From Solenopsis invicta (lineage: Eukaryota; Arthropoda; Insecta; Hymenoptera; Formicidae): a stretch of 64,000 nt of DNA. The notes beneath the pieces are model-generated. The model was given only the letters and a program-made list of their open reading frames with translations, was not told the origin of the DNA and made no database searches. The DNA lies in contig NC_052668.1 of NCBI RefSeq assembly GCF_016802725.1, positions 27,654,001 through 27,718,000 of the forward strand. The letters are read 5' to 3'. A program made the translations under genes and the position numbers. This document shows positions 1 through 11,900 of this stretch, one piece after another. Positions within the stretch are counted from its first letter, which is position 1. Each line of letters starts with the position of its first letter.

Positions 1-2155
1 GTAAATTTTTTGGTGATTTTTGAGGCCTCTTAGCGTTTATCAACATGTGATTTTGTTTCCAAATTACAAAGGGTATAGCGGAATAAAAAAAGTGATTTTG
101 GGCCCCTCGCGTAATTAATTGTTATATAGGGCCAAATATCCATTCAGATAAAAGAACGTTTTGTGTCAAGTTTCATTGCAAAAGACCCCCACAATTTTGA
201 GATATCGCAAGAAATGTGATTTTTTATTAATATTTTTTTTCTCTGCTAAATCTAAATTAACACTTACCTAATACATTCATGATTATAAAGGGTATCCATA
301 TATATACAGTCTGTTAAATAAGATCGTGGTCGATCTTATTCACAACTGGTAAAAGTATTGCTCTCCATTTTTTGTGAGCCGATAGAGGAAACCTTTGTCT
401 TCGATGCAATTTGGAGAAAGATTCGTTCTCTTTTATAAGAAAAACACAAGCGCCATGAGTGCTAAATACGCAACGCGCTACGAGGCTGTGTTTCTGTGCA
501 GCCATCCGAAAAGTTCGAAAATGTCTCGAGATATTATATGCTTGTTGAGATTGACCAAATTTGTTTGAAGCTATTATATTCTCGTATGGAACATTCGTCA
601 GTAAAAATTACGTCACTAAAATCTCGATTGTGTTCTAGTTCGTGCAGCCAAGCAAATCACTTTTTTACACGTTTTTCACTCAACAGAAGTTTCTTTTATT
701 GTAACTGCGGCATTTCATGCCATGAGCACGGATATGAGTTTGAATAGTTACATATGATATATCTAAACCTTGTTGCTTCAATTTTGCTTTTTCCTTGACG
801 CAGAATTAGGCCAGGATTCCGCGAAAACAAATTTGCGATCATTTTAACGTCTTTTTTCTTCAATTTTCCTATCGATCCACGTTCCGACTTTGCCGCTTGT
901 TAACCGCTTTATTAGAAACATCTGTTACTGACTGCGGCACTCTCAATACCGTTTCTGATATTTACAAGCGTTAAATTCTTATCCAGGGCTTCGTCAATTG
1001 ATGTCTGATGGGTGATCAAATCTTTCCTCATATCACGTTTGGAAAGTTGCACTTTGTATTTGGCAAACCGGAAGTGTCAACCATATTGGATCGACGATGA
1101 CTAAACTATTAACTTGTTAGAAAGAAGCGTTTTTTATTGTAATTTTTTGCCAATGATGATTCAAAAAAGAGTCAAAACGTTCAAATTGTATCGAATGTAG
1201 AAAATGTTATGGTTAAAAAATACAATTTTTTTGCGCAACTGACAGCGCTGGACTCTCATTTGCCCTTTTTTACATATTTTTTTTTAAATCGCATTATCTC
1301 TTCATACAAAATATTGGCTATTTTTTAAAAAAACTTATTAGATAAGTCATATGACATATTATATTCGATATTTTTTCCAGATTTTTCAATTTAGTGAAAC
1401 ATGTCAAAAAAAAAAAAAATAAATAAATAAAAACTGGTTTTTTAAATTATTTTTCGATATTAAATGTATCCGATTAACATATATTAAATTGTTTTTAAAT
1501 ACAATTACCTCCGACTATACATCTGCAAAGCGTAGTATAAAATTATAGAGTTCACTCAATTTAAACTATGAGATTTCAATTTTTCTCAGTCAGAAAAATT
1601 AATTTAACTGATTTTAATAGTTTTTTCATTTTCTTCAAATATATATTAATTTTTAACTTTATCAAGCACATAATACATATAATAAACTTACCTTGTACTA
1701 ACATAACGACAAGATAAGGTTTTTCATCTAGAAAGTTGTTTGACCTTTGTAGATAAAAAACCTGAAATTCGTTTCATATCAATAAGTTTATATTGATTTA
1801 CTTAAAATTATACTTATGCAAATAAAGAAATAAAAGCAAAAATCCATGACACATAGTGTATTTATTTCATTGTTATTATATAAATAGAAATATGGCAGTC
1901 TTCATCACTGTCGTCGTTTACTTATCACAGGATTAACTTTTTCAACATTATAAAGTTTGATTAACGCTCCCCCTTACAATGCGAGACAATTATCTTACAT
2001 GTGTCAAGTAATATATAATTGCTGCAATATGTGAACAACTGTTCTTAGTCCATTAGCACATTTGCACGTGTAAGGTAAGACCAGCTTTTCCAATTGTATT
2101 TGGCGCGTATTCTATATGTAGAATATATCAATAATCTATATATAGATATATGTTA
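1..2155. mobile_element. Left arm of a long-inverted-repeat DNA transposon (copy 0)
   Basis: This stretch aligns with 23209-24520 and 61670-62900: shared landmarks are the run around 'cgtttatcaacatgtgat', the 'gacaagataaggtttttcatc' block near 1710 and the 'caactgttcttagtcc' block near 2036. The other two copies have an inverted partner arm (30050-30536; 63560 to the window end), so this is one arm of a transposon with unusually long terminal inverted repeats. The window starts inside the arm, so its outer end is not visible. A Tc1/mariner-like relic interrupts it at about 304-1255. After 2155 the copies diverge. Confidence 0.6.
304..1255 (-). pseudogene. Tc1/mariner-like transposase relic
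   Basis: Relative to the other copies of the surrounding transposon this is an insertion. On the minus strand, broken frames carry Tc1-like features: a segment reading HIRAHGMKCRSYNKRNF, then about 40 codons on DFSDVIFTDECSIREY, which matches the FxDExxF-type block around the second catalytic aspartate of Tc1/mariner transposases. The last 63-codon open piece (314-505) starts with MAAQKHSLVARC. The end near 304 is TACAGTCTGTTAAATAAGAT with TA at the border; the partner end is not clear. Stops and frame changes make it non-functional. Confidence 0.5.
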
Positions 2156-2448
2156 TTGTTCTGCGTAGTAACAATTCTTTTCTTTCGAAAGCGAATACGC
2201 CGTTGTTCGATAGAAAGATGAGCATAAGTTTCGTTAGCAAACGTTAAAGCCAGTAAGTCGATAGGCACGTGTATCCCAACACTTTCGGCTTTCAAAAATT
2301 TAGCACCTACACCGTAATAAATCGCTTTAACAATTGTCGTTTTCTGCAGTTCGCTAATGGGTCGCCCACGCTCCTTAGAGAAGCCTACCGTTAAAAAGAA
2401 ATTATAAGATTCTTTAAGTAGACGGCGTTCTTCTCTGACACCTGACAC
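2128..2448 (-). other. Unassigned 106-codon open frame
   Basis: An open frame on the minus strand that overlaps a second one (2391-2651). It contains the segment GFSKERGRPISELQKTTIVK and a basic C-terminal part (EQRRIRFRKKR). It sits exactly where copy 0 of the long-inverted-repeat transposon stops matching the other copies, so it could be internal sequence of a longer version of that element or unrelated debris. I do not recognise a family and see no splice structure, signal peptide or membrane segment that would settle it. Confidence 0.2.
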
Positions 2449-2876
2449 GTGTTCCGTTGGCTGTTAGAGACAAACAGCATTATTAAACTGAAACTCTTGG
2501 AAAAGCGCGTAGGCATTTCAATAAATAAAATCGGTGCGTACAGCTTCAAGAATCGTCGGCCAAAACTATCATAAATAAGCGCCATGATTCCAAACTTCAA
2601 TTGTGGCAAATCGTGGCGCTCTGTCACGATTCCGATCGTCAATCGTGGCAAATTTTAACGCTCTTTCGCGCTGCGAATTATCTCGCTCTACGCTCTGCAA
2701 CACTGAAATTTCTGAGTCAGTAACGATTCCTCGATGCAATGTCGTTTTAATATCGTTAAGATCAATTCGAAACTTATGTTGTCATTATAATATTTTCAAG
2801 GAACGAAAAGATTTGTATGTAAAGAGTATAAAGAAAGTTTTATACATTTTTTAATATTTTTGTCATATGCATTATA

Positions 2877-3024
2877 CAGGGTGATTATTAATGAATGTCC
2901 CCACTTTTTGTCATAGGAGCACGCATTTGTAATTTTTAATATAATAACATGTTAGAAATACGTTTTCGTCGGTAAATCATGCTCGTATGGTAAAAAGTGG
3001 AAACATTCATTAATAATCACTCTG
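2877..3024. mobile_element. 148-bp MITE with TA target duplication
   Basis: Ends are inverted repeats: CAGGGTGATTATTAATGAAT at the left and its near-complement ending ATTAATAATCACTCTG at the right, each flanked by TA. The match continues inward through the AAAAGTGG motif. TA duplication and a CAGGGTG start fit a mariner-type non-autonomous element. No coding capacity. Confidence 0.75.
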
Positions 3025-5968
3025 TATATTATGTCATAAATAATTTTATATTCTTAAAAATTTCGTTTAAAGATCGATTTAATATCGATTCAACATTGAT
3101 TCGACGATGCGATGATCTGAAAAGCAAATTAACTAATTGCATTTCTACTTTTGCATCGTTTATTTTTATCGTTTATTAACAAGTAAAATGATATCTGCAT
3201 GTAATCATTTAAAAATTTGACATCAATTTAAACAATAATTGTTGATTACCTCAAAAAATTATTCAGAATTTTTATACAAATTTGGAAACCTTAAAAATTG
3301 GAAACCTTAAAAAATGTAGAGAAACTTATATTTTTTTTCATAATTTTTTATATATGTGTATTTCAAAATATCTAATGTTTACATTAAAATTCAAATGTTT
3401 ACATTAAAAAATCTGAGATTGTTCTAAAAATACGTTATACAGGAAATCGGAAAAATTCCAAGAAAAGTTTTTTTTAATCATTCTTTGTTTGTTAAAAAAA
3501 TAATTTTTCATACTTATTTTAAGAAGCGAATATTGTTTTTATTTTTAAACACAAAAATAAATCGATTTTTTGAAAAATTACATTCCACCGATAACGTTAT
3601 TATCTCAAATAAAATGATACTTTCAACAATAATCCTAATTCGAATCAATATCGAAACAATCTCGATTTTTAAATCATTTTGCTTAGTCAGAAATAATTCT
3701 TTAAAAAGAGAAAGTATAAATTATTTTTGTGCTTTATCGGATATTTTTGGAAAACAAAAATAACTCCTTGAAACAATTTCCATGTCGATTAAAAGTTTAA
3801 AATTACTCGGAATTGGAGTAAAATTTCCATCAAAATTAACGAAAATTTCAAAAATTTTCAACTTACATTTTCGACATCGAAATCGTTTTGAGGAACTATT
3901 TTTGACTGGAAAGAAATTAAACAAGGTTATTAATTTTGTACGTGTGTATATATTTATGTATTATATGTAGAATAAAGATGGAATAAATGTTAACCTAATT
4001 AGTTTATGATACAGAATGTGTGATTATTTTATATAATAGTGAGTTCTAATTGGTTTTTAAAAAGAAAGTTATTACAATAAAATATATTAAATGAGTTATG
4101 AACATCACGTGAAAAAATAGTCCAGTCTTGGGCAAAGCTATGTTCCCCATATTTGTATTCTAATGATGTTGTATTTTCACTTTACAGTTACAGAATCGGG
4201 TAAATATTTTCACATGAGATGAAAGTGTGACAAATGAACAATCTCACCTAAGTTACAGAATCGATTCTCAGATGCTGCTTTCCAATCACGCAACGTTTGT
4301 ATTACGACATAAATTCCGCTTGCTGAAAATGCTATTTATTCTAAACAAGTAAGGTATACAAAATATCAAACTAAATAAAGAACACAAGAGCTATGCACTT
4401 GTATCTTGCTTGTACTCCATCCTTTACTTTCGCTCTACATTTACATAATCATGACATTACCATTATGCCTTTTACATTTCCTACAGTAATCATTTTACGT
4501 AGATTCTGATACACAAACAAGCTACTTTTACATGAAAAAATTAATTTAACTCACGACATTCTTGTTAATATTAACAATAAAAAATTGAAGTCACAACATA
4601 ATACTAATATAGCATGAAGGCACATAACAGAATGGTTGCGAGCAAACTATCTTTACTCTTATTATTTTTTTTTGCAGCGCAATATGTACATCCCAGCGCG
4701 GCGTAAATACCGACTTTACCCTATGTATAATATTATATTGAGGAAATTAATGTATTACACGTTTGGCTATATATTTGCCATGCATTTGCTGAATAAAAAA
4801 AAATACGTTACGAATTTGCAGACATGTTTATACATGCAATCAAGAATGAAACAAGAGTAAACGGTTAGCATCACTAGTATTTCATGTTATTAACAATATG
4901 ACAACAATATGACAGCAATATGATAGCAAAAATAATTCGTTGCTCCTCTTGAGGAACATAATAAAAACATTACGGTAACAAAATCTGCATAATGATTTAT
5001 GTATATTGCTGCGTATACGTCTTCAAATTATGAAAGTTTTTAATTATAGTTTGTTGTTCACAAAGTGTTGGCAATAACAAACTGTCACCCGCGAGCAGTA
5101 TGCACTGTTAACAGATAAACGCCGCAGATGTTCTCGTAAGTAAAAAGCATACAATATACAATAAAGGCATAGCGTTAAGAGAGTTTTGAAAAAAATAAGG
5201 TTACTCTAGTATTTTCGTCGCACTTAACAAAAACTTAATTAATTTAAGTCTATTATATTTGAGGAAAATAAACTGTATAAATGAAAACTTTACTGTCTAT
5301 TATAAAAAAAATTAGAAATGCATAATATTTTTTATTTTTAGAGAAACATTTTAAAAACCCTTGCATTTTTGCTATATTTCAAAATGGAATCCAGTTACTC
5401 ATGAATATATAACCATATGTGATATATAATTGTTCAAATATCATAGATTTTACCGTATTTGTCATTGTAATACAGCTATTTTTGCCATGGTGTGACATGA
5501 ATTTCTATATAACATCGAAATCATACGTAGACGCACCCTTTTCCATTATGTTATATATCCATTGTGTTATAATTCCATTTTCAATCAATTTTCACTTAAT
5601 ATTGTTTAAAATTTAATGAAATGTGTTTCTTATTTATTACTAAAATATTTTATATGATGACGCAAAAAGAAAATAATAAATTAAGTGATAAATGAGATTT
5701 TTAAGTTGGAATGCGGAAATAAATTGTATGATAAAATAAAGGAATAAAAATTTATAAGGATAAATACAAAATGCAAAATATTACATTGCAAATAGAAAAA
5801 ATATTTAATAGGGATATAAAACATTAACAAAGGATTAATAACTCAAATCAATGTATACTGAATTACATTAAACGCAAACGTTGATCTAAAGATAAAATAT
5901 ATTTGTCAACGAAAAAGGCAAATTCTGTAGATTAATCGCAGGAATTCCGAGGAATAGCTGCTGACATT
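3025..5968. other. Non-coding flank downstream of lipase A
   Basis: No gene seen. From about 3540 the sequence aligns with 39958 onward in the second unit. A dispersed repeat at about 4220-4700 is matched at 40950-41460 and, in reverse orientation, at about 51925-52345. Near 4894-4926 there are short tandem copies of a 'caatatgaca' motif, expanded in the second unit at 41616-41667. Short open frames here are not supported by family similarity. Confidence 0.6.
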
Positions 5969-8900
5969 TCATTGACGTTTCTTATTCATTTCATTGAGTA
6001 TCGGGTCGTATAAATACTTCATCACATCCTTAGCCCATAGAAAGTCAAGATGATTAAATTTCTCGTCCGCTACTAAAATTTTGCTGGCGAGATTGCCCAC
6101 TTCATCGCTAAGCTTATCCACATCCTAAAAAATTATAATACAAATAAAAGTGTTCACAAAAATGTCATTTAATTATATATAATTAATATATAATTTCATT
6201 TAATATTTAATGCTAACGACAATAGAAGAAACTCTAGATTTTTTTACAACTTGTTATAATTGAGCATCAAACATGGATCATTTTGATGCTTAGTATTAGA
6301 ACATTAAATAAAAATTATAGAATAATACAAACCTTAGTATTAGCTAACCAATCGTTTTTACTGTAATATAAATGAACCGGTGCTGTGATCTTGCTCAAAT
6401 CATATTTTGGTGGAACAAGTGAGTGGTATTTTTCTAAATTGTCAAGCTCATAATCATATTGTTGGAACCTTCCCGATGTGATCATCATTCCTATTAATAG
6501 AATTGCTAGTGTTATTATGGAAAATGTTTGAGAATTTAAAATATAATGTATATCACAGGTAGATTTTTATAATGCATATGCCATAGTCAGATTAATCATT
6601 TGCAATTACTTTGCTGGTGGACGCTAAAAATTGCTTATGGCTGGTATTCAGTTTATTCTTATTTCAAAACCATTTTAAATAATGCCTTAAAATGCTACTA
6701 TAGCTTTGTGATTAATTAGATTTTAAAATAATATTGTACTTAAAACGGTCTTAAATAAAAAACCGACTAAATACTGGTTATGTAATAAAAATATTTAATA
6801 TTAAATTAAATTGATTGGGCGACCATGTAAGTGCGTTATTTAATAAGTTTCAATCCTGAACATGAAAATAATATTACGATCACTGTTGTAAAATGTAAAA
6901 GTTGCATTTTTAGATAGTAACTTTCAAATTTTTATATGTAACGATTATAAAAAGTACCGTAGTCGGTCATCACTATTTTCATAAAATTATATAAGTATGT
7001 AGTATTTACTCAAACATTTATTACAGTAAAACTGTATATTGCACTATTCAGACATTCTTGAGAAAAAAAGTATTAAAGAAAACAAAAATAAAAAAGTAAA
7101 AAAAAATTAGCGACTAATGCTAAAGATGTTGACTTACACTTTTGGTTTCAGGTTGGACTCTCAAGGATAAGACTTTCTTCCATTTAAATATTATACTTTT
7201 AAATTGTCATATAAAATTTTTAATCCATTCTTAATTATTTAATATAAATGTTATTTTTGTAAAAATTATGAGGAATTTTTAAGTGTACTTCTATTATTAA
7301 TTAAATTAAAATTTCTTACGAACACAAAAAATATATTAGGATTGTATGTATATGCATATGAACTAACAAAAAATGTGGACGTTTTTTTTTCTATCGTCAT
7401 TACATGCGTTTCTTTATATAAACATTTTTTATAAGGTACATTACAAAATCTTTCAACGACTATTTCAGAAACTATTTATCGGACAAGGCTAAAATAAATC
7501 ATCTTAAAAATAATTTTATAAGCTTTAACTGTTCCTACATTTTTTGCCTTAGACAAATCAGAAATATTACATTTACATAAACTTACTTAGAAACACATAT
7601 AATAAAAGTTTCTTAATTTTATTATTAAACCTTAAATTGAACATAGCAAAAGTTATTCAACTAAAACAATGTAAAAAATAACTTTTTTACTTAAAAAATC
7701 ATAATCTTTTAGATTTTTAATGTTGTTTTAAAAAAATTTTTGAGTATACTTTTCAGATATAATATTATAATAAAAAAATCAGTGTCATAGAATACGTTTA
7801 AAAAAATATTTATTTTGAAGTATAAAAAAATAATTTTCGAGAAAATGAATTGACACTAGGCAACGCCTTCGCTTAGGCAAAACTTGAAACTGTCGATATA
7901 TAGTAACAGAGAGAAAAATCGAATATTTAAATAATAACGTAGAATAAACTCAACCAAAACTTTTGTTGGCATCAAATAGATTTCAGTAACTGTTAAGGGT
8001 TAGTACAAGTTTATTAATACAAATTTACCAGATTTGATGATTTGTCCATAGTGTAGAAATTGCTTTACAGATGCACTAGTAGGATAATGTCCTAAGATTG
8101 CTGGTAAACGTTCCTAATGACGGTAATGTAAACAGAAATATAATAAATAACAATAGTTAAGATAATATTACAAATAAAAATTTAATTAAATTTACTAATT
8201 CCTAGTTAATGCCTAAAGTTGATATTGTGAAATAATATCTATTGTACAATTAATTTATTAGTTAATATAATTAATATAAAACAATTAGTCAAAGATTAAG
8301 GCTCGCTTAAATAAATTAATGATGAGGAAAATTGAGCTTGAGAGCCACGCAAGATGTCAGGTGCGAATAAATAAATAACAGCATAAATCCAATGATAAAC
8401 GTTTCGACCTTTAATGTCGGTCATCCTCAGTATAAAAGTCTATGAGAACAAAATAATCGCAATAATTATAATAATGTTACAAATTTTTTCCCGAAACAAA
8501 CGAAAAAAAGAAGACACAATTAAATCTAGTTACCAAAAAATTAGAAATTGTGATGAGCCGCGATGTACATCCTCTATCCTCGTAACATAATAAACAACCT
8601 CAAGGAGCATGTGCCGAGACAAGAGCTTCGAAAAATCAACATGACTTGATTTGCTGATTAAAATAAAGAATAATATTAAGGAATGAATATTAAACTTGTA
8701 ACAAACAACAATACGAATTTAGTAATTAAAAATAATTAACAGGAGATTAAAATTAAGAAATAAATAATAAAATAAATATTGTAATTAAATAATTAAGTAA
8801 ATGTGGAAAAAAAGTAGAAAACTGTACAAGTCAAGAGATGTAAAATAGTAAATAAGAAATAATACTCGAAACAAAGAATTGTATACTAAATACCTCTAGG

Positions 8901-11900
8901 CACCAAAACTCGTGTCACAGTAATATGAGGAAAGATGTTACATCTTGGAAGGAATAGATACAAATAATAAGAACCGAACGAGTGGGATGGCCTCGGCGGA
9001 CCGCACGAAAAGAGTACAAAGAGGAGGGATGATAAACCTAAGAAGGGGGAATACGTTCGAGAATAGGAAGATACGCATCCGAGAGGAGTTCGGTATCACT
9101 TTGTTTGTTGAGTCCATGCGATTGATTTTTGATGTGTAACATCTCGGATATAGATCTTTTTACGTAAGAAGGCTCTTTGTCTAAAATTTCGACGTTCTCC
9201 CAATCAAAATCGTGGTTTTCAGAAATACGATGTGACGAAATAACCGAAGGAGAACTGGCCTTTCTAATATCCGCTTTATGTTCGTTTACTCTTGTTTTTA
9301 GCTGACGCTTAGTCTGTCCCACGTAAGAAGAATCGCAGTCTTTACAATTGATTTTATAGACCACGTCATTACAAGAAAGACGCTCTATGTGGTCTTTACC
9401 GGTGGTTATAAATTTATTCAATTTAGAAGGGATCGTGAACGCCACACTGCAATCAAACTGACATGAGAAAGACGAGAATTTCTCTGATACCGACTCAATG
9501 TAAGGGATCGTAAAAAATCTTCTCACATGTTTATCCATAACACAACTGTCATCTCTATAAAAAAGGTGTTTGAGTCTACAATGAATCATGGCAAAAATAA
9601 AATTTAATGGATAATTATTTTCTAATAAGATATTGATTAAAATTATGAAGTTCTTACGATGAAATTGCGGATGTGATAAAGAAATTAATTTGTCAACCAT
9701 ACCGAAGATGACACCCTTTTTGTGACACAAGGGATGATGTGAGAAGAAATTCAAGTATCTTCCCGAGAACGTTGGTTTGCGATACTGATCGAAAATAATT
9801 CTATCATTCACCCTCAATAGCATGACATCAAGAAAACTGATTTTTCCCTCGCTCTCTCTCTCCATAGTAAATTGTAAACGTTCATGCATAGAATTGAACG
9901 TGTCAAGAATGTCCGGTAACAAGCTTACAGGAGCTGCTAATAATATGTCATCTACATATCTATAGTAAAATGGCAGATGAAAGGAGAGAGATTTAATCGC
10001 CTTGCACTCCAAATCTTGCAAGACTAAATCCGCCAAGATAGGAGACAACGGGGAACCCATCGGCAAACCGAAGATCTGTTTGTAGCACACATTATTAAAT
10101 TTGAAAAATGTAGAATCTATTATTAAATTAAGAGCTTTGAGAAATTCAACGAGCGGAATAGTAGTATTTTTAGAAATCAAATCCCATCTGGACGTGACGC
10201 TTTCCACCGCTAAGTCTTTTGGAACATTGGTGAAAAGTGACACGACGTCCAAAGACAATAAGACGTGATCTGATCTCAAGGAAAGGCCATTTAGTTTATT
10301 AACTAAATGGACACTGTTTTTTATGAAACTATCCGCTTCTGGTAAACTGTTATAAATTATTTCATGTAAATGATAAGCTAATGAGTATAGTGGACTGTTT
10401 ATAGAAGAAATTATGATTCTTAATGGAATATTAGGTTTATGGATCTTCGGCAGACCATAGGCTCTCGGTAAGATGCCGTCCGTTGTTAACATACTCCTAT
10501 ATAAATGTTGTTCGATGAAACCTTTCTCCTTCCAATTAGAGAGGAGGGAGCGCGCTTCTTTTGTTAATATAACAATCGGATTTTTGGATAATTTGACGTA
10601 AGTAGAATCGTCTGAGAGCATGCCTTCCATCCTCAAGATGTAGTCATTTCTGTCAAGGGCAACAGTTATGTTACCCTTGTCTGCCCTGGTAAACAAAATG
10701 TTAGGATGCTCCCTAACAAATCTACTCGTGGTTCGTAACCAGTCTTTAATTAGCTGGTCATTAATATTTCGCGAACGGTCTCTGCGGAACAGGCCCTCCA
10801 GGATGGATACAGATCGGTTTCTAATTGCGTCATGTATATTTTTCCTGTATTTAGAGATAATTAATATAATTGAGAGTACTGTAAGTCTCGGTCTACAATA
10901 GATGTAGTAAACCTTGAGTCGAAGTAAAATAAAATCTTTACAGCTTTAATATAGATTAAGTTAATAAGAATAATAAAATCTGTTGAAACACTGAAAAAAT
11001 TAATCATACTTTATTTCTGATTAATATTTAAGCAGCATGTTGTAATTTTTGCAGCATCAAAAAATCTTTTTTATATAATGATTACATTTATCTTATATGT
11101 GAGGTACCACATTTTAAGGTACTTATGCAACCATTTTGAACTTTAAAATTTCGACAATACGCAGACAATATGCTGACATTTGTCTATCTGGGTTATATTT
11201 TGGAGACATACAGCCCCAATTTAGCGCCAGAATAATTTTATAGTTAAATTAAAAATAGGTATCGCGCCTAAATAGTAGAGGATAAGAAGGTATTACTCCT
11301 ACTACTATCGGCAATATGGCTACTTATATTATTTCCGAAATATGTATAGCCAAATAAAAAGGTAAATAACAAGAAAACACTCGAGTGTATGTACAATCGT
11401 GTAATAATACACTCAAGTTTAAGAATAATGAAGAAGTATGAGTAATTAAAGGTTAAAGATGTACCTTGAAAAAGTTTAGAAGTGCTCAAAAATAAAATGT
11501 CTTATAACAATTGTCACTTATTATGTATTATCATATTAGCATCACTAAAAAACGGCGGGCTACTAAATGAATAACTCCATAAGCAATTGTTAGAATACCT
11601 AATAACGGAAATAATAGGGGTCGACAACCATATTGTCGACAGTAGCCATAATACTCTTTTCTTCTTTATACATTAAAGACATACCGAATCAAATTGCTCG
11701 GGATTGAATCCAGCCATTAGGAACAACGCATTCTCGCATATCGGTTGGGTAATAGCTTCACTGGCGCATACCAATTGTGCACCTGTATTTATTAATTCAT
11801 TGTCAAGATTGAATTCGTTCACGCCAAAGTGCTGCGCAATCTGCAACAGTACATTCAAAATTTAAATTATCGGATTCCGAAGAATTATTTGAGACCGAGA

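Larger units (their letters stand above)
8280..10856 (-). mobile_element. Penelope-like retroelement, 5'-truncated, in lipase A intron 5
   Basis: Flanked by a 13-bp direct repeat ATAATTAATATAA (8267-8279 and 10857-10869), taken as the target duplication. The element is absent from lipase B intron 5, where the host sequence runs on near 46190. It lies in the same orientation as the lipase. It contains a reverse transcriptase plus GIY-YIG frame (9038 upward) and about 750 bp of 3' non-coding sequence with the 'cgtttcgacc' motif seen in this class. The frame is open up to the left-hand target duplication without a good start, so the 5' part is missing. Confidence 0.85.
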
